A stretch of DNA of 64,000 nt from contig NW_022145611.1 in assembly GCF_000002235.5 (NCBI RefSeq), forward strand, positions 8,624,242-8,688,241, read 5' to 3'. Below are positions 12,332 to 25,230 of the stretch, one piece after another. Made by a program: the position numbers and the translations under genes. Position 1 is the first letter of the stretch. Each line of letters starts with the position of its first letter. Under the pieces are notes generated by a model. The model was given only the letters and a program-made list of their open reading frames with translations, made no database searches and had not been told where the DNA came from. Source of the stretch: Strongylocentrotus purpuratus. Its lineage: Eukaryota; Echinodermata; Echinoidea; Camarodonta; Strongylocentrotidae.

Positions 12332-13892
12332 GACTCAGTATATATATAGCACTATACGCAATGTCATTATTATTTTGTGTGTGAATTTTTTATCTCTTCC
12401 ACACTGCACATGGGATAAGACAAACAAATGAAAACAAATTGTGGATTTGATCGATGTGACAGGCTGGCTTTCATTACTCAGACGGACAGTATCAAATCTA
12501 ATCTGCATCCAGTCTGGCATACATGTTTGAATGCTGAAAAAAAAAAAATCATGTCATGATTGATATCTGTCGGTTGATGGTAGTCTGCACACACAATACC
12601 CTTTTCAGTCATAACCTGTTACAAGGGTATGAAGACTCAGACTGTAAAACTTTAAAGATAAAGACCAGTTATGGTCATGCGATTGCATTGTGAAAGAAAC
12701 GTTGTGGAATCGATAAGAAAAAGTTCATCATCTAGCATATAAATATTGGTGTGTACTGCAAGGTGCTGGAATCATCAAAATGATTAGAAACTTGGCCCAG
12801 TCTTCGTAAAGTTACAAGCACTGTACACAGAAAGATGTATATGGGACTACGCACACGTGCGCGACACGTGCGTATATCTCTCACACACCAATAGATAGAC
12901 TAATTTACCAAATATATCAATTAGTAGGCGGTTTCCCGGCAAAATTTGTATCATCATATATTAGTCAAAACATACTCTTTCACATGATTGGTAATAAGAG
13001 CTTCCATTTCATTTTTTTTAATTGGGGCATTTCCAATACTGGTCTTTACCTTTAAGACTGTCAACTTCACCCAAGACTCCAGTACGATTTGAACTTTTAA
13101 AGCCAAGTATTAAATTAGGAGTGAGGTATTCAAGCTTTGAGAATCTATTTTAAAGCATGTTGGTGACTTTAATACTGAATTCATATTTTTTTTCTTTGTA
13201 TAACACAAAGAATATTTTTGTTGAAGTATTAAATTAGAGTAAATGCCAAGACTGCTGACAGACTAGGGCTGTAACATTGACAACATGAATTTCATTGAAA
13301 GAAATCCACATTGTGAAATAGATACAGTGATAAAGATGATTGCTTTTGGCTTGGCCTAACATGAGCTTAGAACTGTTCTGCCTGTAAATTTTTCTGATCA
13401 AGAACCAAAAAAAGGTCACAAAGAAATGTTTTAATATATAATCTTAATGGTATTCACATCTGATAAAAAAGATTTATGGAGGGCAAATTTTTCAAATGTA
13501 TAGTTTTCATATTTTTATAATGTCCTTTGTGTTCAATAGCATTTAATGATCGATTCCATACAGCTAATTGACTCATAATGACAATAATATCATATCCATC
13601 ATGTTCTAACTGCACACAATGTTTGTCACAGACTAGTACCGATCTGCACCTTTGATAATTTTACAGTATGACTTTTCTCTAATGAATTATGAATCACTTG
13701 GTCAGAAATTCAAGGTGATTTTCTGCTCCACCAATTATTCACATAGCCTTGTCTGGCAAGCTATAAATAATGATGATTAAATGACTGGCCTTGGTAGTGC
13801 CCTTCACTGATCAAATGGCATCTTGTTATATGCCTGGCAATTAAAAAAAACACTGTGAAAGGCATGTCAGCAGTACGATTTTATCCCTGCAT

Positions 13893-14336
13893 GGGCTGGT
13901 ATTCCATTCAATACTTAAATATATATGAGTATTTTACTCAGTTTGGGGCTTAGATTAACATACTTAAGCAATGTTTATTGTAGCTATTTGCTTAGTATTT
14001 TACCCTAAGTTTAAGACAGCTCCTTATCTGACTTGAGCCAATTGGAAGCATTGATTGGCAGGCTTACAGTTTTTCATATATGTAGTCATCACAAGCGGCA
14101 CAAAATTATGTCAGCTTGCTTTTAATGCAATGCCTTAATTGCACATTATTTTGGATTGACTATGTGCATCAAAATACTTGTAAGTATTTTACCTTACATT
14201 TGGCTTGCTAAAGTAAAATGCTTAGACGTGATCTTACAAGTAATACTAGTTAGCCAAGTAAAATGTAACACATTAGCCAAGTAAAATGCTAATTACAGTA
14301 CCCACTTAATTTAGGTAATGAATTGAATACCGGCCC
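13893..14336. mobile_element. MITE with GGGCYGGTATTC ends (444 bp)
   Basis: The left end GGGCTGGTATTCCATTCA pairs with the right end TGAATTGAATACCGGCCC. The interior is full of direct and inverted copies of a GTAAAATGCTTA/TAAGTATTTTAC motif and of TTAGCCAAGTAAAATG (for example about 14251 and 14274). It is non-coding. The superfamily is not assigned. Confidence 0.68.
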
Positions 14337-15005
14337 TGGTTCTTATGTCCTTGCAGATGCATTGTAAAGTGTGAATCTGCACAGATAAATGGTGTATGAA
14401 AAACACTTTGCAAGATACCCCAGAATCATGCACATATTATCCAACACACTCACACACACACAAGCACACCTGCTGTTATTTAGCCGTCGGGATTGAAAGT
14501 AAACACAGACCACGGTCGGACGATGATGAAAACGATATGTTTAATGAAAAAAAATTGCAATATTGCTCCCCTAGGTGTCAATTAGGTAAACTGATATTGA
14601 TGAGAAAATCTAGAACAGGTGTGTTTAACTGATACAATACACGAGTGACGCTGATTTTAAGATGACCAGCCATACTTGTATGATATTGAAAAAGCAGCTT
14701 GCATAATGCATCCCTAAATATTTTACACATGCAAAAAAATAAATTATATGGTATTTCTTACAAAATTGACTATTTTTGTTCCATTTTATTACGAAGAAAA
14801 AAAGAGTATGTATTATTCAGTTGTTAACTGCACATTATCATTGTGCATGCACATATCTTCATCATAGTTCAAATAATTTTGGTACAATTCTGTTTCAGTT
14901 CTGCACATACACCTGTATATCCTCACATCCATTACTGCAAACCACATAGTAATGACTTGGACCCAACATGAAATAAAGAGGGACAGACACTTGCACACTT
15001 GAAAG

Positions 15006-15260
15006 CTATACGGCCAAGTGGTAGGGATTTACTACAGCCTGATCAACATGGCAGATGGACCCCGGCCATGATCTACATCCTCCGATGATGACGGAACCAA
15101 AGTGATGTGGGATGGGTGTGAGATCTAAGCAATGAGTGCTATTTAATTCAGTTGATTTGCGGGTGAGGAAAGAGACGCCAAGCCATTGGTCGTGTACACA
15201 CTGGTATGGATGACCACCTCTGCCATTGGTGCATGCTAAATTGGAGAAGGCGGTGCACAC
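15006..15260. other. GC-richer intronic patch
   Basis: This block of about 250 bp has visibly higher GC and more varied sequence than its surroundings, with no repeat structure and no exon supported by splice sites in the exchanger frame. It could be a cis-regulatory element or an old repeat; its function is not visible. An open frame on the minus strand has no recognisable domain. Confidence 0.3.
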
Positions 15261-15265
15261 AGAAA

Positions 15266-15282
15266 TCTCTCTCTCTCTCTCA

Positions 15283-15335
<53 letters not shown>

Positions 15336-15366
15336 TCTCCCCCTTCCTCTCTCTCCCCTTCTCTCT
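15266..15366. repeat. (TC)n microsatellite
   Basis: About 100 bp of TC dinucleotides with CCCCTT interruptions. Confidence 0.96.
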
Positions 15367-18234
15367 ATGTTTGGGATTTGTGGTCGAGTGAGAAAAGTTC
15401 ATTTGGTCGAGGTTCTCTCACATGAACAACAGAATTTTGCTTTTTTTAAATATTTATCTTTGCTATATCTCTTTCTCCTTCTCACTTTTTGTTTCACTCT
15501 CCCTTTTTTTTACCTTCCCTTCCACTTATTATCTCTCTTGCTAGATTCTCCCTTTCTCTCTTATTTTATACGTTATTTTTCAATTTAAAAGGATTATATA
15601 CTTAATATAGAAGTAATTGCATGCATATAATATTGTATTAAAGGGATCCGGTAACTTTGTCTTAGATCCTTTAGAAATAATCCTTGATTTAGCTCATGCT
15701 GCAATGATAATTATAAACCTTTAGGTCAGTCAGGAACTCCATAATTTTTACAAGCCGATCGCCTGTGTGATTATCAAGATATTAATGATTAGAATTACAA
15801 ATTTTGAAAACCGTTCGCTTAACACTACTGTTGAATCAATATATACAAGCATACTAAGGTGACAAAGGGCTTTAAAAACTTGATGGATTTTTATGAAACA
15901 CTTGTTTTAAAATCACAAGAAAGGGGTCTGAATTACATATTTGAAACTATTCAACATTTGAAAAGTAGAAATGAAAGTAAACTGTTAATCTATCACACAC
16001 AACAAAAAAAACTTTAAAAGTTCACATTGCACACATCTAAATTTATAACGTTTTAGTATGGAAAAGATGTATTTTATCCACTCCTGTTGCCTTTCTCAGG
16101 TCTTTCTTGCTAATTGATATTTTGATTTCTAGTATTTCTATATCTCTTGAGCAAATGCAAACAGAAAAATGTCACAATCATCTCTTAAATAAAATATAAA
16201 TCACTTGCATTTTCATTTCATATTTCTTACAAATGAATGTTTGCTTGTCATTTGATGGCAAGAGGTAAAAAATAACAATTGATTTAGATATCCCTCAAGA
16301 TATTACCAAATAAAATATTCAGTGGATGAGCATTCATTCTAGAGAGATAGGACAGATGCCAAAAAATGCTTTCTCTGCAACACTTGAGCTAAGTCCCTGT
16401 GCTGTTACTAGCTACATTGACAAATGGCTCAAAGTGCACATCTGTCTATTTTCTATTCTACAGGTTACCAAGAGCTTTGTCAAAACTATGAGTCACAAGT
16501 TACCATGACAACTGTCTCCTTCCACACTCTCTTACCATCGACGACACAAATAAGGTTATAACTGCATCATTCTTCATGACCTTTGAATGTGAACACCACT
16601 GGATTTTTTATGGGCAAGAAAGCATAGTCAATGATTTTCTTAACCTATTATCAACCTCTATGCATGTAGCTATGTAGATTTTCTCAAAGCAAATATTACA
16701 TTAAGATTGTATATTTAGGTTGTGTGATATATCTGATCAATTATATTTTTTTTTCTTATTTCACCTGTTTCCATCTTTAAATTTAAATGCATGATAAACA
16801 TGCTATATGCAAATTAAAACAGCTCATGCGCATATAAAGGGTGAGGAACCATAATTGTATATATGTTATTGCTAGGTAAGGAAAGCCTAGGGCAAGTTAT
16901 AGGGTTGCCACACTTCAAAACCCTATGCCTCCTCTGCAAGCAAATGGTAAGCACAAAATGGCCAACCATTATTGCAAAAACAAACTAACCATCAAAAGAG
17001 TATATTCTTGATTGAAGTACACTAATTGTACAAATAAGTCGATCTATCACGCTGAATTACACTCTCCTGTTAATGCAGGTAAGTGAAAGGGTAAATACCT
17101 TCCAATTCCCCCCTACTTGAACAGAAGCCCCAGAATTAATGCATTGCCTCATTCTGTATTCAGTTCAAAGCAAACAAAACAGAGCTCACTGGCAAAGATG
17201 CGATTAAGAATTCATCAATAAATTTATTTAAAATTTATAAAGCGCTTGCGTCATAATGTGATGTAAAAGGCCACACTGAAGATACTCATGGGTGGCGATA
17301 ACGCTTTGCATATCCTCTACGCTGACCATTTTAAAATATTCATTGTATTTTTTGGTGGAAGAAGAAAAAAGCTGAGGTGATTTTCATCTAGAAATGTGAG
17401 AAGAAAGAGCAACTCTGCTGCTTTGATGGATAGGTATGGTAGAAAAGGAGAAGAGCTCTATAAGTCATTGCATTGACGGAGGAAGGAGACTGGAAAGAGA
17501 GGGGAAAAATCAGCACAAACATTCAAGTCGGAAGATGCTTTAAAATTAAGTAGAATAATAAGGAAGAGATGTGTTGTGCTTGCTGATAATCTTCTAATGA
17601 AGCTTTTTTACTTCACAATGATAGAGCAATATTTTTCTTCTGTAGACATCGTTATCAAAGCTGCAGTGGAGCAAAGAGAATATTCACATTAAATGTCTAC
17701 TCTTAAAATTCTAGCCCAGCATGCATACTTCCTTTATCATTTCAAGTTCAAGGTCATTCAGACATTGTCTTTTCAGTAGATTTGATATTCTGACACTTGA
17801 TATGCAGGTATGAAGCGATGAAGAACAGACCAATAATGTAAATCGCTATGAATAATTCAATTCTATTCTATTTAAAGAACATCTACTTCCTTCAAACAAA
17901 CAAGAAGAGAGCAATCCAGCTGCATTTTTCAATAATAAATTTGCATATTTGTTATGTTCACATGTATATCAAACCAACCAACCAAGGTTATACTCCATTG
18001 TAGTTGCTGTTTTGGGTGTAAAAATGAAGATTTGAACCTTGCATTTGGGAAGTTTGTGATTGTATGTCCCCATTTTCTAGATATCATGAATCACCACAAC
18101 CATTTTAATTGAGATACATGTACTATCAACCTTGTTCAATAGCTTGACTACATTCTGAGTCATCGTCTCAAGTAGATATGAATGTATTTTGGTAAATTAT
18201 AAGTGTAAGTACCAGTAGCCTTTTCATGTTGAAG

Positions 18235-18374
18235 TCTCTCTCTCTCTCTCTCTATCTCTCTCCCTCTCTCTCTCTCCCTCACCCTATTTCCCTCTCTTTC
18301 CCTCTCCACACACACTCTCTCTCTCTCTCCCAACCTTTATCTCTCTCTCTCTCTCCCTCCCTCCATCCCTCTTT
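18235..18374. repeat. (TC)n/(CCCT)n low-complexity tract
   Basis: A pyrimidine-only strand with short CA interruptions; the pyrimidine bias continues to about 18520. Confidence 0.93.
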
Positions 18375-19354
18375 CTCTCCCACTTTCTCAACTTCAAACT
18401 TAAAATCCTTTTGCCACATACTTTCTTCTATCCCCATTTCTATTCTACTTCCTATTTACTTCTATCCTCCCTCTCTTCTTCTACTTCATTCTGTCCTCTC
18501 TTTCTGTCTTGCCCTTTCCTTATTCTGAATCACTAAGAAACTTTAACACGATCAGAAAGAGCTTCAAAGAAACCAACTTAAGGGCGATTTCAATACCCTA
18601 TTGTGTTGCCTAAGGAATCATGTTCGGATAATATGATCTGCCATTGAAATATTCACACATTTCAATAGGTCTTTTGAAATTGTTCAAGGCCAATGTCTTA
18701 AAAGGCTCTGCAATGGTCGTCTTTGTTACAATTCCTGGAGATTTCAAAGTCTCACGTACTTGTAAGTGGCTTATAACGGAGACGATTTCTTCATATCTGA
18801 AAAATAATTATGTCACCTGACTGTCGCTCTGTGTCTTTACTTATTTGCATATTTTTGCGATCTGCCCCTTTCCACCCAAAAATTATCTCTCTCTCATCCC
18901 CTTTCTCCCCCCCCCCCCATCTTTCTTCCCTTTTATTCTCCATTAGAAAAATGTTATGTTTCAAAGAGAAATCAAAGGAGTGCTCTTGAAGTACCGGTCA
19001 CGTCATTTGCATGGACAGATTCTCTCTAATCGCCACTATATGAAAGGTTATGTAACTGCAAGGCAAAGGCACTTCACCAAATACTCTACGGTTAGGATTA
19101 GATTGTTTTTTTGTGTCTTGACTTCAATTTATTTTTGCGACCTGCCTTCTCCGTCTCCACCCCCTATCTTCATGAATATGTTTCTCTCTCTTCTCTCTCT
19201 CTCTCTCTTCCTGTATCTCCCCCTCTTTCACATCTTTCCACTGTTATGCCTTTTTCTCCTATTACTAGAAACCTAATTTTTAAACATCAAAGCATTTGCT
19301 ATGTTCATCTCATCTCATCCACATTGACGGACACTCTTTAATACCTAGTCTTAC

Positions 19355-19506
19355 CTTGAATTCTGTGCTCTCATGGATTTTGACCTCCAGAATTCTGATC
19401 TCGCCAAGCATTGGTTTTCCCATGTCAGCGATCCTTTGTTCTTCCTCAGACATCATCAGTTTGATCTTCTCGTCCTTCTCACTGGTGATCGACTCGTCAT
19501 CACTTC
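19355..19506 (-). CDS. SLC8A: Na+/Ca2+ exchanger (NCX) exon: C-terminal part of CBD2
   Basis: This 152-bp internal exon on the minus strand carries two bases completing a glycine codon, then 50 codons. It contains SDDESITSEKDEKIK, EEEQRIADMGKPMLGE and LEVKIHESTEFK. The latter two match the vertebrate NCX stretch 'EEEERRIAEMGRPILGEHTKLEVIIEESYEFK' in order and spacing. The acceptor is TGACCCCACAG just above 19506 and the donor is AAG|GTAAGA just below 19355. The incoming phase is 1 and the outgoing phase 0, matching its neighbours on both sides. The segment forms the last strands of the second Calx-beta domain (CBD2), which in this family modulates Ca2+ activation and Na+-dependent inactivation. 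The acidic start (SDDESITSEKDEK) replaces the vertebrate 'ADEYDDKQPLTSKEEE' stretch. Family identification is certain. Confidence 0.96.
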
Positions 19507-19744
19507 CTGTGGGGTCACAACAAAATACACAGTATGAATGCATGAAATATTTCCGATAATCTTCAAGGTTTTTCTTTTTATACACCCTATACCTGAAAGA
19601 AAATCTTGAAGTTTTTCAACTTTCCTGACAACTTATTTGCGATTGATATCGATCGCAACTATGTACAAAGGAGATAGGAGACTGCAAAGTTGCGATTGAT
19701 TGGAGGACTTGCGATTGATTTGGATCAATCGCAAGTCTTCGTAA

Positions 19745-19860
19745 GACGGAGCCCACTGGAAACCAGGTAAGCAGCGTATGATTACCGAGGGGAATTTTGT
19801 GCCACAGCTGGGATTTGAACCTTGATCCTCCAGTCCTCAATGCAGTACTCCATCTTTGTT
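19745..19860 (-). mobile_element. SINE fragment (tRNA-like head, reverse orientation)
   Basis: 'TGGGATTTGAACCTTGATCC' is the reverse complement of a Pol III B-box region (GGATCAAGGTTCAAATCCC) and is followed by an A-box-like region. It looks like a SINE or tRNA-related fragment lying antisense. Confidence 0.45.
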
Positions 19861-20032
19861 GTTTTATTACAAGAATAAAATACCATATAGCAGTTTTTCA
19901 GTACTTTTACCATTAATGTATCATGACATGTAAATCTTTAAGTGAAATCAGTGCAAGGTGTGTGTGTGTTGAAACTAAAATATAATAAGGATTAAACATA
20001 AAAAAATGTAAAAAATTGAATCTACATAATTA

Positions 20033-21770
20033 GTCTGTTTGAAGCCAGAAGAGCTTCAACCCATAAACTTAGATGCAGAGTTAGCGCCCTTCTAGCTCCA
20101 AACAGACAATATTGTTTCTCTGGAGCAGATACTCAATATCCCTTGATTTCTGGCTTCCCTGTTGAATACACTCCATGTAACACTACCTTATCAGGGTCAA
20201 ATCAATTTTCCTGTTTGTATTTCTTTCATGTCATCTCTTGAGAGACAGGTGGAAATTAACTAATAGCGCTTGACAAGGAATTAACACCCTTCTGGCTCTC
20301 TGCTGATGATGTCTGCCTGTAATCACTGTCTACTGTAAAGTACAGCGTACTGCATAGAACTCCACCTTATCAATGCAGGGTCAAAACAATTTTATGTGTA
20401 ATTTCTTTCATATCATCTGCTGTAAGCCAGAACAACGTTAACTAATATTACTTTACATAAAGTAATGGCTCTTCTGGATCTAAGCCGATGATATCTGCCT
20501 CCCCTAATTGTCTCTATAAAGTACAGTGTGCTGCATAAAACACTTCATTATTGGGGTCAAAACAATTTCCTTGGTAATTTCTTCTGTATCATCTGCAGAG
20601 AGCCAGAAGGACATGAACTATGACCACTTGACAGAATTGCCCTTTTGCGTCTCAGCTGATGATATCTGCTTTCCTTCACTGTCCCCTGCATAAAAGCACT
20701 GCATACTTGTCAGGGTCAAAACAATCTCCTGTGTTATTTCCTTCATATTAGGGCGCTTTAGTAACCAGACGGTATGCACAGGAGACGGTGACACGAGCGA
20801 AAAAAAAACTGCGTATGCGCGGACCTGAAATCTCTCCGTCCCGTCGAATTTCGAAACGGTACTCGGCCAACATAGCGTTCGTTCCCTAAACACGACATAA
20901 GAGAGAGAGAGCTGACAAATGATTTTTATCTAGATCTAACAATGCAGGGCACTACCATGACTACTGAAGATAAAAACAGGGAATCTAGACCTCCTGGTGT
21001 TTGCAATGTCTGTTCGGTAAATAAATTGATGATTTGGCCGTTTAGGCCTACTTTGGGGGCCCTTTGCGAGACCCTTCACAGTTGGTTAAACACTCCGTCT
21101 CCTGTGCTTTCCGTCTCGTTGCTAAAACGCCCTACTGCCTACTGAGAGGCAGAAAGACATCAACTATGACCAATTTACATAGAGCGAACACCCTTCTGCT
21201 CTCAGCAAACAATTGGTCCAACTTTCCCCTTTCACCTCCATAACAAACATACAAACAAAGAGCTAATGAATGTGACTGTACCTATGAAGTGGCTGTGAGT
21301 CACAAAAGCCCCAAGACTACCTTGATGAGCCCTCTATTTTACCATCTACCAAAGATTACTGTCTAAAACATGCAAGAAGGGCATTAACTAATTACACTTT
21401 ACATAGAGTTAACACCCTATGGCTCTCAGCTTATGATCTCTGCCTCCCCTAATTGTTTCCTGCAAAGCATTGCATATAGCATTGAATGCTATGTTATCAG
21501 GGTCAATACCATTTCCAGTCTAATTTCTTTCATATGTCTGATCAGAGCAAGAAGGATGTTAACTACACTAGCAGGATACATCGAGTTAAAGCCCTTCTGG
21601 TTCTCAGGTGGTGATTGGTTTAACTCTCCATTTTCACCTACAAAGCAAACAGGAAGTAAAAAGGGTCTACTGACTGTGACTGTACCTTTGAAGTAGCTGT
21701 GAGTCACAAAGCCCCGAGACTACCTTGATGAACACTCTACTATACCATCTACCAAAGATTACTGTCTAAA
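20033..21770. repeat. Tandem array of hairpin-bearing ~180-bp units
   Basis: At least six diverged units carry the same order of parts: a GAGCCAGAAGG...GTTAAC...CCCTTCTGG(C)TCTCAGC hairpin, 'GATGATATCTGCCT', 'TGTAAAGTACAGTGTRCTGCAT', 'GGGTCAAAACAATTTCCT' and 'TAATTTCTTTCATATCATCT'. The hairpins start near 20033, 20235, 20408, 20588, 21140, 21367 and 21540. A higher-order duplication is also visible: 'TGACTGTACCT(A/T)TGAAGT' and 'ACCATCTACCAAAGATTACT' recur about 410 bp apart (about 21270/21680 and 21340/21746). The array is split by the element at 20751-21132. Confidence 0.75.
20751..21132. mobile_element. 382-bp CpG-rich inverted-repeat element flanked by TA
   Basis: The left end GGGCGCTTTAGTAACCAGAC and the right end, read inward, GGGCGTTTTAGCAACGAGAC are inverted repeats that continue for about 40 bp with a few mismatches, including GCACAGGAGACGG. 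The element is flanked by TA on both sides (20749-20750 and 21133-21134), consistent with TA-target transposons. It interrupts a unit of the surrounding tandem array. Its interior (20800-20900) is rich in CpG, unlike its surroundings, and has only short open frames of no known family. The superfamily is not assigned. Confidence 0.75.
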
Positions 21771-22769
21771 TACAAGCACCTTGATGGATAGGTGATTGCA
21801 ATTTAGCCTCAAGTTGGACTTAATCTCTCATAGTCGTTGCTACACAATCACTGTCTTTACATCAAAGTGTGGGATGCTTAACCGATCTCCTGAAATGCAT
21901 AATTTGCTATTTTCCTTAAGCAAGACTTCCTTTAATAGTAATAATGTGTTTCTACTCTTTTCCTTGATTTGGGTGAAATTAATTCAGCAAATTTCATTAT
22001 TCTAAATTTTGATAGCAGTCACTTTGTTTCAAAGTCTTATTTTTTCACAATTTCTCATTGAATTAAGGAGATTGTGAATTGTTGACGTTCTCTATAAATA
22101 TACAACCCTCTTGATTACTTTCCTTATAACTCACTGAATAACATCCCAGTCTATTAGAACAAATTTAGAATGCAAAATGACTTTGATCTTTCCCGATTAT
22201 TTCCTTTTATTTCCAGTTGTAGTCCAGTAGTGGCCAACTTAATCATTTGTGAATATCTCCCTATTTATCAAATAAGAGGAAAGATAAATGACGTACTAAA
22301 TGTAATTCAGAAGCTTTGCAAATCAAACATTTCTAGATTAAGTATCAATGCCCCATTTGTATAATATAATTTGTAAAATAATTGAATCCTTTAGACAGAT
22401 AAAATATCAACTTCCATTTTCAGGAATATAAACAATATTCATCATGCCAATACTAAATGCAAAGTATCTGGTAATAGGTGCACTACTAAATCAACATAAG
22501 TTCTGCGCCATTAAACTCACAGATGACAAAATCAGATTTAGAATAGTACACCCCATCATCTTAGTCTGCAAGCACAGACTCAAATCTGACACTTTACCAC
22601 AATTTCTAGAGTCTTGAGCAGAGCCTAGATACGTCAGTCACTAGATGTGTCAACTGTCAAATAAGACCTTATCAGGAGTGACTGAAGTACAGAGCATATT
22701 GTAGTCTCATAGCGCAGACACTGGCACACACAACACCTGACAAGGGTTTGTGTCTGCAAACTACTGTCA

Positions 22770-22840
22770 TATCAATGCTAAAAGGACATTAGCCATTAAC
22801 GCTCAGTGGTGGTAGTGTCCTTTTCTGCAGAAAGCCGACA
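22770..22840. repeat. Hairpin-family copy (diverged)
   Basis: 'GCTAAAAGGACATTAGCC' and 'AACGCTCAGTGG...GTGTCCTTTTCTGCAG' form an imperfect inverted pair of the same dispersed family. Confidence 0.5.
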
Positions 22841-23899
22841 ACCCTGTGATACAGAGCATTAGGTGGAAAGAAGGGGTCAGAGCGTATGGTCATGGGCATA
22901 CTGTTTTTCCAGAGCACACTCCCTCCGGGTGAAGTACTAAATTAATTTCTGCCGCAATAATATGCTTCTAAAAATAAACTACTCAACTCACTTCAAGGGA
23001 AATCCTCTTTATGAATATCAAACAGTTGTAGCGGAAATCCAAAGCATAGCGAACAAAAGAATATATTTTAATAACATGTTTCTTCTTTTTTGTTCTTAGG
23101 AAAGAGCCTTAGTAGTTTTTGTTTTGAACTGGATAATAAGCTTTAGCTGTACTCTACTATATAATTGAAAATTAATCTTGGGGAATCCAACTTCATTTGG
23201 ATTATGATTAATCCCTTTCAACTATCAGCTGTAGAAGCATACACAATTTGATTTTAGATTGCAATTGCAAGGGGTCAGAGTATATGGTCATGGGCATTAC
23301 AAAAGTAATGTTGATTTCATAAATACTCTTGTTTCAAACATACAATTATTGTGTCTTGATGGCCCTTGATGAAATATACATGGCTAGAATGACAAATGTC
23401 AGATGAAAATTACTACTTTTATGTCACTGATTTGTTCTGTTACAGCCACTGCCCACTGAAGACTATAGATTAAAGACTACTGAAGGCTGAAAATTGTAAT
23501 TTCTTAATATTAGAGAACCAGTATATGGAACCCTCTTTTTTCTGATTTTGTATTCATTTAAGTCAAGGATGGTTTCATACATGTATAACTATAATTTGGA
23601 CATTTCTTGCACAGCATGTTTCCAATCATAGCAGAATCTTGAGACACCCTGTACTGACTATCCTCTAGATCAGGTATTCACCTGTCATGTTTATTGACAT
23701 ACCCTGTAGTGACCACCTAGTATTACCATGTACCCTATAGTCTGGTAGTATGGTGAGATGTCATGTAGTCTCTTTTAAAAATAGCAGACAATGACCTGCA
23801 TTTGCTAGAACTCTGACGCACCTTATACTACCCATGTTGCATGACAAATATTAAACCTAGCAGGTAATCTCACCTCACCTGTCCTTCAATTACGAACCA

Positions 23900-23978
23900 T
23901 CCGTTGAGAGCCAGAAAGGCTGTAACTCCTAGCTTTGAACAAGGAATAAAAGCCCTTACGACTCTCAACAAACCATAC
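23900..23978. repeat. Hairpin-family copy
   Basis: 'CGTTGAGAGCCAGAAAGGCT' and 'AAAAGCCCTTACGACTCTCA' are inverted arms around a spacer of about 35 bp. Confidence 0.7.
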
Positions 23979-24330
23979 ATCTTATTCAGCTTATCATCTT
24001 AAAGTTTAAGAAACAGCAAGCTGTCTGTACTTCAGCATTCTATCTCTCAATGCACAGCTATGTCAATTCTAAGTCAATTTGGCATCTCATCTTCCCCTGT
24101 CATAGACCCGCATGCGTCATTAAAGAGGATCAAGACTTTTCTGGTTGACGTATGATATGTTTAATTCATGAGGACTTCAGTTATGATCCAAGGTGAGGCG
24201 CAAATACTGGAGTCTTAATAATAATAATAATAGCTCGTTCTCGGTCTTTCCACCTCTAGTCGAACTCTATATTGCCATCAGACCAAGGGCATCCACCCCC
24301 CCCCCCCCAACTCCTGGATTGAGGAAATCT

Positions 24331-24424
24331 GGGCTCAAATTCACAAACCTTACTGAGCCTAGATGTCAACTAACTATGTTAATTAGTTCACAACTAGCTT
24401 ACTAAGATTTAATGAATATGGCCC
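24331..24424. mobile_element. Small MITE-like inverted repeat
   Basis: The left end GGGCTCAAATTCACAAACCT and the right end TTTAATGAATATGGCCC are diverged inverted repeats, and the interior has palindromic AACTA(A/G)...TTAGTT. A C-run precedes it at 24296-24308. Confidence 0.5.
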
Positions 24425-25055
24425 TAGTTCTCTACTTTGACACCCAAGTCACATCACCCAATCAATCCCAAACCAACAGCAGATTGTCATCCATGTATTC
24501 TGGGCCATTTACGGTGATGCTGGTTCACTTGTCAGTTTTATGTCTGTCTTTTCTGTCTTGTAGTGGTTTAGAGTAAATAATTAAGCAGTAGGAATCGGAT
24601 TCTCTCCTACAAAAGCAGAAAAGGGCTGCATGATCATTTTCCACCTTTTATGCTGGGGTGGCAGCATCTGTTGCCATTGGTTACAGCATAGAAGTCAGAT
24701 ATATGCCAGAAGGTCACGTTGAAAGAGGTTGGTATCTGCATTAAGTCACTTTTCAAGGAAGTATCCCTGATTTGAGCATGTTTTGTCATTACTTCATAAT
24801 TCCATGCACAAAGATTATGGATTACAGGCTTGATTGCTAAGATATTTTATGATCCACTATGAACATTTGATATTTTACTTTTAAAGATTGCATTATGTGA
24901 ATACTTGAATGGTCTTTATAAGGTTATTATTACCCTAGTTCACTGGCATAAAACCATAACTTGTCTGTTAACACCCAGAAGGGCGTGTACTGATGAACTT
25001 TAACATAGAGCTAATAACCTGGTGACTCTCAACGTACAAAACTGTAGATTGTGAA

Positions 25056-25230
25056 AAATGTGTATCATTCTAAATTTAATTTGTATTCAAAGAGTATATA
25101 CTATACTACAGAACACGAGTCCCTTTATTTGTTCAGAAACAAAAATGTGTATCATACTAAATTCAATTTGTATTCAAAGAGTATATACTATACTACAGAA
25201 TATGAGTCCCATTATTTGTTCAGAAACACA
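25056..25230. repeat. 87-bp tandem duplication (2 copies)
   Basis: 'AAAATGTGTATCAT' recurs at an 87-bp spacing, and the whole unit is duplicated with few changes up to 'TTTGTTCAGAAACA'. As 87 is divisible by three, an open frame passes through both copies as a 29-residue repeat. No protein family is recognisable. Confidence 0.85.

Larger units (their letters stand above)
3795..19354 (-). other. NCX intron, about 15.6 kb
   Basis: This intron lies between the exons ending at 19355 and starting at 3794. No coding exon was recognised in it. It holds hairpin-family copies (about 4268-4345, 10240-10480), a two-copy 117-bp repeat (5456-5690), inverted-repeat elements at 6761-7110, 7985-8080, 12207-12331 and 13893-14336, GA/TC tracts at 9512-9618, 15266-15366 and 18235-18374, and a GC-richer patch at 15006-15260. 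The intervals 8100-9100, 10500-12200, 12350-13880, 14700-15000 and 15600-18200 look like plain AT-rich intron with nothing I can name. Confidence 0.75.

Noticed and set aside
15206-15588. Ser/Leu-rich open frames over the TC tract
   Set aside because: Same cause: a TC repeat is open in several frames.
20942-21145. 67-codon ORF inside the TA-flanked element
   Set aside because: It runs into the terminal inverted repeat and matches no transposase I know; at most it is a chance frame.
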